From JBCCEJ01 sp039030335 (GTDB lineage: Bacteria; Pseudomonadota; Gammaproteobacteria; HK1): 64,000 nt of DNA. Both the position numbers and the translations under genes were made by a program. The notes under the pieces were generated by a model that was given only the letters and a program-made list of their open reading frames with translations, was not told the origin of the DNA and ran no database searches. The stretch's first letter is position 1; each line of letters starts with the position of its first letter. Below, piece by piece: positions 8,491 to 17,499 of the stretch. Location of the stretch: NCBI GenBank assembly GCA_039030335.1, contig JBCCEJ010000002.1, positions 62,001 through 126,000 on the forward strand, given 5' to 3'.

Positions 8491-9511
8491 ACACGGTGGC
8501 GTCGTTCAGCAGACCGCGTACGGCATCACGCAGTACCGCCTCGTCGAGCGGATTGTGTGTCGGGTTACCTGCCCGGTGCCCGAAGTCTGATTCGAGCGGC
8601 ACCAGCCGCGCGTTTGGCATGCGCTCACATTCGGACGCGATATCTCCCGGCGTGAAATAGAGATCCGTGCGGCCCGGCATCATCAGAGTTGGCGCTTTGA
8701 TGGCTGCCAATGCCGCATCCAGATCGCCATTGAACCGGTCGTTGGCACTGACATCGGAGAGTTCCCAGGTTCGGAATTGAGCCAGCAGGTCGTTGGCGTC
8801 GCGACGCAGGAAATTCGCCTCCCAGAACCGCACGACAAAGTCCTCGACAGACATGGCGCCGAAGGCACGCCAGCGTTCGTCGCGGTAGAACGCCTGCGAC
8901 ATGGCCCAGCTTGCGTACACCCGGCCCATCGCGCGGAGGCCTTGCCCGGCAGGACCATCGAAATAACCATTGCGCCAGGTTGGATCACCTTGCAGCGCAG
9001 CCTTGACCCCGTCGATAAACCTAAGATTATGGGGTGAGGTACGGGCCGTGCCGCACACCGCAACGATGCGCTCGACGGCGTCAGGATAGAGCGCACCCCA
9101 GTGCAACGCCTGCTGCGCGCCCATCGACCAGCCGTAGACCATGGCAACGCGCTCGACGCCGAAGTGCTCCAGCAGCAGCCGGTGTTGCGCCCGCGCGTTG
9201 TCGACGTGCGTCACGTCGGGCCAGCGCCCCCCGCGTAATGCTGGCACGCAGTTGCTGGGACTGGTGGACAGCCCGTTCGTGAACATGTTTGGAATCACGA
9301 TGAACCAACGCGACGGATCGAGGATGCGGTCTTCGCCGATCAGCCAGCTCGTGTCCGTATGCTGGGCACCGTACGAGGTCGGATACAGGATGACGTTTGC
9401 ACGATCGGGCGCCAGTTCGCCGTATGTCGCGAACGTCAGGCGCGCCTCAGGCAGCACGCGCCCACGCTGAAGCTCGAAGTCGCCGAGCTCAAACGTCTGC
9501 ACTTGTGTCAT
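8489..9511 (-). CDS. MetX-like alpha/beta-hydrolase (homoserine O-acetyltransferase fold)
   Basis: A 340-residue alpha/beta hydrolase. The nucleophile elbow is GWSMGAQQALHWG near residue 125, with a likely acid Asp in MPGRTDLYFTP near 275 and the His in DFGHRAGNP near 310. The N-terminal part (LTFATYGELAPDRANVILYPTSYGAQH) and NMFTNGLSTSPSN match the MetX/homoserine acetyltransferase family, but the usual oxyanion HALTG-type motif is replaced and no methionine genes are nearby, so it is probably a diverged acyltransferase or esterase. The ATG at 9509-9511 was chosen over an upstream GTG giving three extra residues. It is convergent with MscS and divergent from the methyltransferase. Confidence 0.82.
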   Translation of the reverse strand: MTQVQTFELGDFELQRGRVLPEARLTFATYGELAPDRANVILYPTSYGAQHTDTSWLIGEDRILDPSRWFIVIPNMFTNGLSTSPSNCVPALRGGRWPDVTHVDNARAQHRLLLEHFGVERVAMVYGWSMGAQQALHWGALYPDAVERIVAVCGTARTSPHNLRFIDGVKAALQGDPTWRNGYFDGPAGQGLRAMGRVYASWAMSQAFYRDERWRAFGAMSVEDFVVRFWEANFLRRDANDLLAQFRTWELSDVSANDRFNGDLDAALAAIKAPTLMMPGRTDLYFTPGDIASECERMPNARLVPLESDFGHRAGNPTHNPLDEAVLRDAVRGLLNDATV

Positions 9512-9597
9512 GAGCACCACGCGGAGAAACTCAGGCCCGGAAGGTCCGAAAACAGCCAGTCTACGTCAAGACCACAGATACGCCGGAGTGAACGTTG

Positions 9598-10251
9598 ATG
9601 AGTGACGAGAAGCCGATCGGTACGCCGGTATCGGAACTCGATGGCATGGTTGCCCGGTTGACGGCCATGCGCGAGGGTGACAGCGCGCACAGCACCTACG
9701 AAGCCTGGGCAACGTGTTACGAGGCCGACCTGGTGGATGGCTACGGGTACCGCGCCCATCAGATCGCGGCGAGCGCGCTGGCCGCGCACGGCGTTTCGAT
9801 GCATGCGCGTATCGCCGATCTCGGCTGTGGTACGGGCCTCGTCGGGGCCGTGCTGGCGGAGAACGGTTTTACCCATATCGATGGATTCGATGCGTCGGCC
9901 AATATGCTGGCTAAGGCGCGCGGCAAACAGTGCTACAACACTTTGCACGAAGTGGATCTGACCGTCGAAGACGGACTGCCAGCAGCTGCGTACGACGCCG
10001 CCGTCGCAGTCGGCGTGTTCGGCGCCGGTCATATTGGTCCCGAGCATCTGATGTGCTTCTTCGCGCCGGTTGCGGCGGGCGGTGTAGTGGTGCTCTATGC
10101 CAACGGTATTCCTTTTGTACAGGACCAGTATCAGAGCCACCTGGCGGCACTCGAGCGTGACGGAATCTGTACGCTCCTGCGCGTGGAGCAGTCCAACTAC
10201 ATGGATAAGATCGAGCGTCCGGGCTGGCTGGTGGTTGCCAGGCGCCGGTAA
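9598..10251 (+). CDS. Class I SAM-dependent methyltransferase
   Basis: A 217-residue methyltransferase. Motif I is IADLGCGTGLVGAVLAENGF near residues 72-90, followed by IDGFDASANMLAKAR (motif II) and LTVEDGLP...YDAAVAVGVFGAGHI. YEAWATCYEADLVDGYGYRAH at the N-terminus resembles the Williams-Beuren/WBSCR27-like methyltransferases. A TTG directly before the ATG could add one residue. The next gene, a dipeptidase, starts 13 bases after the stop, so the two are probably co-transcribed. The methyl acceptor is unknown. Confidence 0.88.
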   Translation: MSDEKPIGTPVSELDGMVARLTAMREGDSAHSTYEAWATCYEADLVDGYGYRAHQIAASALAAHGVSMHARIADLGCGTGLVGAVLAENGFTHIDGFDASANMLAKARGKQCYNTLHEVDLTVEDGLPAAAYDAAVAVGVFGAGHIGPEHLMCFFAPVAAGGVVVLYANGIPFVQDQYQSHLAALERDGICTLLRVEQSNYMDKIERPGWLVVARRR

Positions 10252-10264
10252 CGAGGACACGCCA

Positions 10265-11242
10265 TTGGACACCAGCCGCGGCCCGACACTTATCTGGGAC
10301 GCCCACTCGGGCTTCGAAGCGTGGCCGCATACCGACCTGGCGAAGCTTGCGCCGTGGCGTGACGCCGGCGTCGACTTCGTATCCGTGAACGTCGGCTATG
10401 ACGTGCAGAGCATGCCCGACATGGTGCGTGCACTGGCGAACTTCCGGCGGTTCCTGCGAGCCTCGGATAACTATGCACTGGTCGGAACGCAGGCCGAGTT
10501 CGACGAAGCCCGGCGGCTCGGTCAGACAGCGGTGGCGTTTGACCTCGAAGGTGTCAACGTACTGGAGCAGTCGCTGGACATGTTGCGCCTCAGTCACGAA
10601 CTCGGTGTTCGTCAGATCGCGCTCGCCTACAATCGCAACAGTGATGCAGCTGGCGGGTGCCACGATGATGACACCGGACTGACGCCGTTCGGACGCGACG
10701 CCATCGCGCTGATGAACGAGCTCGGGATCGTCGTGGACTGCTCGCACTGCGGATTTCGCTCGACGCTGGAGGCGATCGAAATGTCCACCGCGCCGGTTGT
10801 GTTCTCTCATTCCAACGCCCGCGCGCTACACGACCATGAACGCAATATCAGCGATGAGCAGGCGATCGCATGCGCGGCAAAGGGCGGCGTCGTCGGCGTC
10901 AACGGCATCAATCTCTTCCTCGGCGATGACAACGTCACGACGGCCGCGATCGCCGACCACGCAGCACATTGGATCGAACTCGTCGGTTCCGACCATGTCG
11001 GCATCGGCCTGGACTATTTCTTCGAAGACGACGGTAGCGGCGCACACTTCACCGATGTGCTGGAAGCGAACGCGCACTACTGGCCTGAAGACCAATACCC
11101 GGATGGGGCGATTCGCTGCGCCCACCCCCGCCAGCTCTCGGCGTTAGGCACGGAGCTTCGGTGCCGCGGTTTCTCAGCCGATCAGGTTGAAGACGTGATG
11201 GGGCGAAGTTTCGCCCGGCTGGCGGCGGCGGTTTGGGGATGA
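10265..11242 (+). CDS. Peptidase M19 (membrane dipeptidase) family protein, variant metal site
   Basis: A 325-residue M19-type metallohydrolase. Recognisable ligand positions are the Glu in AFDLEGVNVLE, His in VDCSHCGFRST, His in VVFSHSNARAL and the Asp in GIGLDYFFED. The N-terminal DxHxD signature, however, is WDAHSGFEAW: the His is kept but the second acidic ligand is Gly. The start is the TTG at 10265-10267, in frame and preceded by GAGG at 8 bases; the frame is open upstream but that part is out-of-frame overlap of the methyltransferase and does not resemble the family. Classical members cut dipeptides or beta-lactams; here a relaxed or different activity is possible. Confidence 0.85.
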   Translation: MDTSRGPTLIWDAHSGFEAWPHTDLAKLAPWRDAGVDFVSVNVGYDVQSMPDMVRALANFRRFLRASDNYALVGTQAEFDEARRLGQTAVAFDLEGVNVLEQSLDMLRLSHELGVRQIALAYNRNSDAAGGCHDDDTGLTPFGRDAIALMNELGIVVDCSHCGFRSTLEAIEMSTAPVVFSHSNARALHDHERNISDEQAIACAAKGGVVGVNGINLFLGDDNVTTAAIADHAAHWIELVGSDHVGIGLDYFFEDDGSGAHFTDVLEANAHYWPEDQYPDGAIRCAHPRQLSALGTELRCRGFSADQVEDVMGRSFARLAAAVWG

Positions 11243-11255
11243 ATTCCGCGGCTGT

Positions 11256-12053
11256 TCAGCTGGCGCCGTCGAGCGCTTTCAACATACGTTTCAAGGCGAA
11301 GTGCCGGTAGCTGTCGAGCAGTAACGTCTCGACGCCGCCAAGGTCGGTCGGGTCGGCGAGATCGTGGGCGATCCAGCCGTTGACGCCGGTGTAGGCCGGA
11401 ATCCGAAACCGCGGGTCCAGCGTTAACAATACCTGTTGGTCGGCGCCGACCCAGAAATTGATCGACGGCGGTGACCGCCAGTGCACGGTACAGAAGGTTT
11501 TCTTGCCGGCTTTGAATGCCGGCGCGCCAAAGTGCCGGGTCTCGGTGACTTCAGGCCACTGCGACGTCAGATCGGCTACCGCCGCCAAGAGCGCCCGCGC
11601 TGCCGGGGCCAGCCACGGGTCGATCTCCTCGGGGAGCATCGCACGCGTTGGCGGCGCAATATCGGCCAAACCATCAACGGAAGCAGCGAGCCCCGCCGGT
11701 GCCATGTGTCGATACGCTTCGTAGATTCGCGCACAGACGCTCCGCCAGGTGAGCCCGGCTTCGGGCACCTCGTTCAGGCGCATGCCCAGCCAGCCGCGAG
11801 GCCCCACGTAAGGCGGCACGAAATAGTCTTCGGGATCGGAGAGCAGACAGCTGTCGCGGCTGTCACCGGGTAGTTTCAGCCACAATGCCGCGATTCCGTC
11901 GCCATGGTGATTCAAAGACCAGGTTGCAAAGACTTTGCCGCGAACCTTGTAGTTCGGCATACCATGACCTTCGGAGACACTGGTTTCGGGCAGCGCGAGG
12001 CAGGCATTTTCGATCGCCTGGTGCAGTGTTCTGAGTTTGGATTCTGCCGCCAT
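11256..12053 (-). CDS. Tandem MmcQ/YjbR-like (PF04237) protein
   Basis: A 265-residue protein made of two YjbR/CyaY-like modules. The first (about 1-118) has LALPETSVSEGHGMPNYKV, KVFATW and WLKLPGDS; the second (about 140-262) has WPEVTETRHFGAPAFKAG, KTFCTVHW and a closing LLLDSYRHFALKR. The family fold resembles frataxin-type or DNA-binding domains, and single modules of about 115 residues are the norm. The ATG at 12051-12053 begins directly at the first module; the open frame further upstream runs into the neighbouring gene's coding region and looks random. Function is not established for the family. Confidence 0.82.
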   Translation of the reverse strand: MAAESKLRTLHQAIENACLALPETSVSEGHGMPNYKVRGKVFATWSLNHHGDGIAALWLKLPGDSRDSCLLSDPEDYFVPPYVGPRGWLGMRLNEVPEAGLTWRSVCARIYEAYRHMAPAGLAASVDGLADIAPPTRAMLPEEIDPWLAPAARALLAAVADLTSQWPEVTETRHFGAPAFKAGKKTFCTVHWRSPPSINFWVGADQQVLLTLDPRFRIPAYTGVNGWIAHDLADPTDLGGVETLLLDSYRHFALKRMLKALDGAS

Positions 12054-12150
12054 CGACTCGCACTCCGCCACGTATTCGACCTGCACACTGTATGCCTGTT
12101 CGCGGGCCGCCGACAGCGCACCCGTGCGAACCTGCCTGCCGGGGGGCGCG

Positions 12151-13311
12151 TCAGAGCCTGGCGATAGCGGCCTGGATCGACGCCGCGAAGCGGTCGGAGC
12201 CGCGCTGGTTCCAGTGCGCGTCGTACGGAAACCATTGTTGCCGCAGCGAGCGTTCAGTTTCCGAGCGCAAGGCGTGTGACCCATCGAATATGGCCGCGTC
12301 GAGCCGCTCCGCGAACGCCAGCGTCTCTGCGGGAATCTCCCAGTCATTCGCCAGCAGTCGTGCCCGTTCCGGCACGTGTGCGACCAGCACGGGCACGCCG
12401 CGCCGTTTCAGGATGGCGGCGATCTCGGCGACCAGCCGGGCCCGGTCCGTTTCGGACTGGCCGGCCGATGCCGCACCCGGCGACCTCGAGTCGCCGCTAT
12501 CGAGCAGGTCTTCCATCTGCAATTTGATCCACGCTAGCAGGTAGGGACGGATCGGCCTTGGCAACTCGGGGTGCCAGCGGCCCGAAAGGGCGGCTTCATA
12601 CGCATCAGCCGCAACGATGTAGCCATTCAGCGGACGCATGAACTTCTGTGCCTCGGCGCGCGTGCCGGGCCACGTGGCCGGGTCCCAGCTGTGGGTGCGG
12701 CCAAACATGTGAAAGTTCTGGTCTCGATGATCCGCCACCGCAAACCGGCGCTGAAGGTTGCCGCGGTACACGGCGAATACCACGGCGTCCAGTTCGAAGT
12801 TCTCTGCTTCAACCTCGCGTTTGAGGATGCTCCACCAGTTGGCGAGGCCAACACCGTCCTGCGAGAAGTTGAGCAACTGGAGCCCGGCGTCGAGTTCTTC
12901 AACGCGATCGGGCCAGTTCTTGTCGAGATATTGAGCGGCGGTGAACGAGTCGCCGAACACGGCGACGCGCTGGCGCCCGTCGGCCTCCCGTTCGGGTATG
13001 AAATCGTGTTGATCCGGATACCCGCGATTGTTGCCGCGCAGGATTCCAGTGTACTCAGGCTCGCCGAAGGTGATGCGAGTAAAGCGCGACGGCGTCGACG
13101 TGAGCTTGTAGCCGGCCCGGGCATCGAAGCGAAGCGTTTTCCCGCTGGTCTCGAAGAACCACGTGCTCGGCGGTGGATACAGCCACCCGACGATGAACGC
13201 CGTGCTGAACAGGAATTCGGCGAAAACGTAAACGAACAGTCCGGTGAGTATCGAGAACGCCGCGGTGCGCGCCCTGGCCTTGCGGGCAGGTGCGGCCCCG
13301 GTGATGGTCAA
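12151..13311 (-). CDS. Membrane-anchored SGNH/GDSL hydrolase-like protein
   Basis: A 386-residue protein with one N-terminal membrane helix (about residues 17-47) and an extracytoplasmic SGNH domain. Block I is VAVFGDSFTAAQ (GDS at 120-122), preceded by NNRGYPD at 104-110 as in AlgJ/AlgX-like and O-acyltransferase-linked SGNH proteins; the catalytic pair is in PYDAHWNQRGSDRFA near 365-380 (DxxHxN). The only plausible start is TTG 13309-13311. It lies 100 bases downstream of the DUF2927 gene in a block with ManC and ManB, which suggests esterification or de-esterification of a mannose-containing polysaccharide; that role is inferred from context. Confidence 0.75.
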   Translation of the reverse strand: MTITGAAPARKARARTAAFSILTGLFVYVFAEFLFSTAFIVGWLYPPPSTWFFETSGKTLRFDARAGYKLTSTPSRFTRITFGEPEYTGILRGNNRGYPDQHDFIPEREADGRQRVAVFGDSFTAAQYLDKNWPDRVEELDAGLQLLNFSQDGVGLANWWSILKREVEAENFELDAVVFAVYRGNLQRRFAVADHRDQNFHMFGRTHSWDPATWPGTRAEAQKFMRPLNGYIVAADAYEAALSGRWHPELPRPIRPYLLAWIKLQMEDLLDSGDSRSPGAASAGQSETDRARLVAEIAAILKRRGVPVLVAHVPERARLLANDWEIPAETLAFAERLDAAIFDGSHALRSETERSLRQQWFPYDAHWNQRGSDRFAASIQAAIARL

Positions 13312-13410
13312 CGCGCCGTGCCATTGGACGGATACACAGGTATGAAAGTCGGGAATACTCGTGACACCGGCGTCTCGCAGTCAGGTCCCCACGGCGGTGA
13401 CAATTTACCT

Positions 13411-14286
13411 TCAGCGAACTTCGAGACCGGCATTGCGCACGTAGTCCAGAAATACCGTGGCGACGTGGTGGACAGGGTATCCCGCCTTTACCCGATCGTC
13501 ATACAGGGCCTGAAGCAACAGCTGGTCGAACCGCGTCAACGCCTTGGGCGCGACGACGTTGTTGAACGAGAAGTCCACGGAGTTGGTGTAGTCGCCGAAC
13601 ATTCCGAAGGCCTGGTAAATTTCTTCGTTCAAGCAGGTTTTGCGCATGGCGTCTGAGAGTCCGGAACGTACGTACACCACGGCCTGACGAATGCGCAGAC
13701 GGCCGTCCCGGAATGCGTAGAAGAAGCACTCCAGGTCCGGGTCACGCCGCAACGCCTGCAGGTGCACGCCAGGCATTGGAATGGTTGTACTCAACGCCTG
13801 CATCGTCGGATTGTCGGTTTCGATGATCACGAGATTGGGGCACTGCCCGTGCGATGGCTTCGCCGCGCAGTCTGCTCCGAGGGCGTAAGCAGGGGTATCC
13901 TGAAGCAGGGTATTGTAAGCAGCGGCGTCGCCGGCCGGTGCCTTCGTTACCGAGTAGGAGAGGCGCGCTAACCCGGCGGCGGATGCGACGATGCCGATGG
14001 CTTCTTCGGGCGAAGCGAGACCAACGATCGCAACGCGCAGCGCATCGTGCCAGCGGCTGACGACGTTGCCGTTGCCGCCCAGTATGTGGACAGCTTGCTG
14101 GTAGAGTGTTGGCGGGTCGGCGGCGAGGCTCGCGGGCGTCGTGACGGCACCCAGCAGCCCGAGCAGCAGCGCGAGCCCCACGTGCCGACGGATGCGTCGA
14201 CGCGTGCGTCGAACGCGGTTCGGGCACACGTTACCCGCCTGCGTGGAACCGCTTACGTCGCGCAGCCTCGAGTGTATTACCGTCAT
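13411..14286 (-). CDS. DUF2927 domain-containing exported protein
   Basis: A 291-residue protein. A basic N-terminus (RRTRRRIRRH) and a hydrophobic segment at about 35-55 ending SLAADPP form a signal peptide. The DUF2927 core is the C-terminal half, with CLNEEIYQAFGMFGD near residue 214 and DFSFNNVVAPKALTRFDQLLLQALY after it. Related proteins are thought to resemble metallopeptidase-like domains, but no activity is known to me. The ATG overlaps the ManC stop by 4 bases (ATGA), implying translational coupling and a link to polysaccharide production or secretion. Confidence 0.8.
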   Translation of the reverse strand: MTVIHSRLRDVSGSTQAGNVCPNRVRRTRRRIRRHVGLALLLGLLGAVTTPASLAADPPTLYQQAVHILGGNGNVVSRWHDALRVAIVGLASPEEAIGIVASAAGLARLSYSVTKAPAGDAAAYNTLLQDTPAYALGADCAAKPSHGQCPNLVIIETDNPTMQALSTTIPMPGVHLQALRRDPDLECFFYAFRDGRLRIRQAVVYVRSGLSDAMRKTCLNEEIYQAFGMFGDYTNSVDFSFNNVVAPKALTRFDQLLLQALYDDRVKAGYPVHHVATVFLDYVRNAGLEVR

Positions 14287-15740
14287 TCGCGTTTGTAGAC
14301 ATCTTCAAACCGCACGATGTCGTCTTCGCCCAGATAGCTACCCGACTGCACCTCGATCACTTCCAATGGCACCTTACCCGGATTTTCGAGGCGGTGCGTC
14401 GCGCCGAGCGGCAGGTATGTGGACTCGTTCTCACTCAGCAGGAACGTTTCTTCGTCACGGGTTACCTTGGCCGTTCCACGCACGACGACCCAGTGTTCAG
14501 CGCGGTGGTAGTGCAGTTGCAGCGACAGCGTTGCGCCCGGGTTTACGGTAAGGCGCTTGACCTGATAACGCTCCCCAGTATCGAGACTCTCGAAGGTGCC
14601 CCATGGGCGGTATACCTTGCGGTGGCTGGACGCCTCGGTGCGCTGTTGGGCATTCAGTTCGGCAACCACATCGCGCACCCGCTGACTCTGCGATTTGGGC
14701 GCGACGAATACTGCATCGGGGGTTTCCACGACGACCAGTCCCTCCGCCCCCAGCGTCGTTACCAGTCGTGACGTTGATAAATGTACGCAGTCGCGCGAAT
14801 CGATCGCAACCACGTCGCCGCGCGAGACGTTCCCCGCGTCGTCGCGTTCCAGCACGTCGAGCAACGCTTCCCACGAGCCGACGTCAGACCACTCGGCGTC
14901 CAGCGGTACGACCACGGCCTCGATACCGCAGGCTGCGTCACGGAGCTTTTCCATGACCGCAAAGTCGATGGAGTCGCTTGGTGACGCCGCGAACTCGTCT
15001 TTCCCCAGACGCAGGAACTGACCGTCGGCGGTGCGTGCGGCCACGGCGCCTTCGACGGCGCGGTGAATGTCGGGGGCCAGTGCCGCGACTGCCCGGGTAA
15101 GCGTTCCGGCGCGGGCGACGAAGATACCGGCGTTCCAGAAATGCTGCCCGTCAGCAACCAGATGCTCGGCCGTCCCGGCATCAGGTTTCTCGACGAATCG
15201 CGCCAGTTCGAAGACTTCACCAGAACGTTCGGCACCGCGTTGGATGTAGCCGAAGCCGGTTTCAGCGCGCGTCGGCCTTACACCGAATGTCGCGATGATC
15301 TCAGCTGCGGCACACGCGCGTGCAGCCACCGCGGCGGCGCGGCAGAACCTGGCGCTGTCGGCGATGATGTGGTCGGACGGCATCACGACCAGAACCGTAT
15401 CCGGGTCGTCTGTCCCCACCAGCTGTGCGGCCGCAGCGATGGCCGGTGCGGTGTTGCGCGCGACCGGTTCGAGCAGGATCGACGGCGCATGGGAGATGTC
15501 ATTCAGCTGCTGCGCGACGAGAAAGCGGAGATCTTCACCACAGACCACGATCGGTGTGCGGACCTGGATTTCCACATCGTCGGCCCGCGTGTCATTCAAT
15601 CGCACGGCGGTGCGCTGCAACATGGTCAGCTCGTCGTCCAACTGCAACAGCTGTTTCGGATAGTCTCCTCGCGAAATGGGCCAGAGCCGCGTCCCGGAGC
15701 CCCCGGCCAGAACTACTGGCTGTATTTTCAGCGTGTCCAT
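14283..15740 (-). CDS. manC: Mannose-1-phosphate guanylyltransferase / mannose-6-phosphate isomerase
   Basis: A 485-residue bifunctional enzyme of the AlgA/ManC/CpsB type, the usual length for the family. The N-terminal nucleotidyltransferase has the pyrophosphorylase signature LAGGSGTRLWPISRGDYPKQ at residues 12-31 and the FVEKPD motif near 185. The C-terminal cupin isomerase domain (about 370-485) begins RPWGTFESLD and carries the metal-binding LQLHYHRAEHWVVVRG. It makes GDP-mannose from fructose-6-phosphate together with the adjacent phosphomannomutase. AGAGGA precedes the ATG by about 12 bases. It is coupled downstream to the DUF2927 gene. Confidence 0.95.
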   Translation of the reverse strand: MDTLKIQPVVLAGGSGTRLWPISRGDYPKQLLQLDDELTMLQRTAVRLNDTRADDVEIQVRTPIVVCGEDLRFLVAQQLNDISHAPSILLEPVARNTAPAIAAAAQLVGTDDPDTVLVVMPSDHIIADSARFCRAAAVAARACAAAEIIATFGVRPTRAETGFGYIQRGAERSGEVFELARFVEKPDAGTAEHLVADGQHFWNAGIFVARAGTLTRAVAALAPDIHRAVEGAVAARTADGQFLRLGKDEFAASPSDSIDFAVMEKLRDAACGIEAVVVPLDAEWSDVGSWEALLDVLERDDAGNVSRGDVVAIDSRDCVHLSTSRLVTTLGAEGLVVVETPDAVFVAPKSQSQRVRDVVAELNAQQRTEASSHRKVYRPWGTFESLDTGERYQVKRLTVNPGATLSLQLHYHRAEHWVVVRGTAKVTRDEETFLLSENESTYLPLGATHRLENPGKVPLEVIEVQSGSYLGEDDIVRFEDVYKRE

Positions 15741-15817
15741 CGTGCGGTTTCCTCTAAGGCGTGGCGGGCGAGGCCGGTCAGGTCAGTGCTCGATCGGGTT
15801 GCCTGGCGCATTGCCGG

Positions 15818-17197
15818 TCACGCACGGCCGGTTCGTTGGATGAGCGCGCTCAGGTCGGCAGTGCGTTCTCGCATCAGCACCGCATCCGCACGGCTCTCCA
15901 CATTCAGGCGCAACAGCGGTTCGGTATTGGAGGCGCGGACGTTGAAGCGCCAGTGTTCAAAGTCGACACTCAGTCCGTCAGTTGTATCTACGGATGCGGT
16001 TGGTGTGACGTATTCAGCGCGGATCGCGTCGAGAACGTCAGTGGCACTTTGCACTTTGAAGTTCAGCTCGCCGCTGCAGGGGTAAGCGGCCATCGCATCG
16101 TCGACCATCTCAGCGAGACTCGTGTTTTCCGCGCACATCAATTGCGTGACCAGCAGCCACGGCAGCATGCCGCTGTCACAGTAGAAGAAGTCACGAAAAT
16201 AGTGATGGGCGGACATCTCACCGCCGTAGATGGCGTCCTCCTGACGCATCCGCTCCTTGATGAAAGCGTGTCCGGTTTTCGTGACCACCGGATCACCGCC
16301 CGCGGCGGTCACGGTCGCCACGGTGTTCCATGTCAGTCTGGGGTCGTGGATGATGCGCGCGCCCGGCTGGCGCTGCAGCATCGCCTTGGCGATCAGACCT
16401 ACGATGTAGTAACCCTCGATGAAGCGTCCGTTGGCATCGAAGAAGAAACAGCGGTCGAAATCGCCATCCCATGCGATGCCGAGATCTGCGCCATGCATTC
16501 GCACCGCGTCTGCTGTCACGTCGCGGCATTCGGGCAAGAGTGGGTTCGGCACTCCGTTTGGAAAATGACCGTCGGGCTCCCATTGCGTCCGGATCAGTTC
16601 GAATGGCAGCTGCGGCGCAAGCTGATCCACAGTGGGGCCGGCCATGCCATTCCCGGCGTTGCACACGATCTTGAGCGGGCGCAGCTTGCTGAGGTCAACT
16701 TGCGCAAGCAGGTGACGACAGTAGCTGTCGCGATGATCGAGAATCTCTGTCTCACCCAGACGATCGACCCGGCTTGACCAGTCCGAACCTCTGGCGAGCG
16801 CCTCGATCGCGTCCAGACCAGAATCGGAGCTCACTGGCCGTGCGCCGCGCGTCACCAGTTTCATGCCGTTGTAGTCTTCGGGATTATGGCTGGCCGTCAC
16901 AGCGATGCCGCCGTCCAGTTCGTAGTGGGCCGTCGCGAAGTAGATTTCCTCGGTGCCGGCCAGTCCCAGATCGAAGACCTTGGCGCCAGCGTCGCTAAGG
17001 CCAGCCGCCAGCCGGCCCGCCAGTTCCGGGCCGCTCAGTCGCGCATCTCGCGCAATGGCTACCGACCGGGCCCCGGTGACCTCCACGAAGGCGCGCCCGA
17101 TCGCATAGGCGAGCTTGCCGTCGAGTTCGTCGGGAACGCGCCCTCGAATGTCGTACGCCTTAAAACAGGGTAAGCGCTCTGCGTTGGCCATATTCAT
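15818..17197 (-). CDS. manB: Phosphomannomutase/phosphoglucomutase
   Basis: A 459-residue alpha-D-phosphohexomutase (ManB/AlgC/CpsG type). The phosphoserine loop is VTASHNPEDYNG near residues 102-113, the metal-binding loop is WDGDFDRCFF near 245, and the sugar-binding loop is GEMSAHHYF near 330, with a phosphate-contacting VRASNTEPLLRLN near 425. The N-terminal CFKAYDIRGRVPDEL is typical. Three nearby starts exist (TTG 17200, ATG 17197, ATG 17191); I used the first ATG. It interconverts mannose-6-phosphate and mannose-1-phosphate (possibly also glucose phosphates), feeding ManC 77 bases downstream. Confidence 0.95.
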   Translation of the reverse strand: MNMANAERLPCFKAYDIRGRVPDELDGKLAYAIGRAFVEVTGARSVAIARDARLSGPELAGRLAAGLSDAGAKVFDLGLAGTEEIYFATAHYELDGGIAVTASHNPEDYNGMKLVTRGARPVSSDSGLDAIEALARGSDWSSRVDRLGETEILDHRDSYCRHLLAQVDLSKLRPLKIVCNAGNGMAGPTVDQLAPQLPFELIRTQWEPDGHFPNGVPNPLLPECRDVTADAVRMHGADLGIAWDGDFDRCFFFDANGRFIEGYYIVGLIAKAMLQRQPGARIIHDPRLTWNTVATVTAAGGDPVVTKTGHAFIKERMRQEDAIYGGEMSAHHYFRDFFYCDSGMLPWLLVTQLMCAENTSLAEMVDDAMAAYPCSGELNFKVQSATDVLDAIRAEYVTPTASVDTTDGLSVDFEHWRFNVRASNTEPLLRLNVESRADAVLMRERTADLSALIQRTGRA

Positions 17198-17499
17198 CAA
17201 TCTGGTGCGCGCGGCAACGTTAGACAGCGTGGCGGCTGATGTCCGGACGGTACCAGCGCAGAACGCTTGAAGTCAGGACCCGCGTCACGAAATCGCTGCC
17301 ATACAGGCGTCTGGGCGGCAGTGGCAGATGCCGTTTGCGCCCGCATTTGCGCGTGTCTTGCAACTCGCTCATTCTAGCACGTGACCTTGTGGTGCCCCCG
17401 GTGCTGGCGCCCGTGAACCGCCGGGGCTTCCGCCTTCCGACGACGTCCAACCCGCCGTCTGCGAGACGCCCTTTCAGCACGCCGAGCGAAGCGAGAACC
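17198..17499. other. 302-base divergent intergenic region between manB and a glycosyltransferase
   Basis: No gene is supported here. The plus-strand frame of the glycosyltransferase stays open back to 17239, but that stretch is Arg- and Ser-rich and unlike glycosyltransferase N-termini. The region should hold the promoters of both directions; I found no convincing -35/-10 pair. Confidence 0.5.

Noticed and set aside
10097..10264. N-terminal extension of the M19 dipeptidase
   Set aside because: It overlaps the methyltransferase out of frame and lacks M19 similarity; the TTG at 10265 has a ribosome-binding site.
12054..12347. 98-codon extension of the YjbR protein
   Set aside because: Arg-rich, antisense-like overlap with the SGNH gene's end; similarity begins at ATG 12053.
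12571..13656. 361-codon plus-strand frame
   Set aside because: Antisense to the SGNH hydrolase and part of the DUF2927 gene, which have recognisable motifs.
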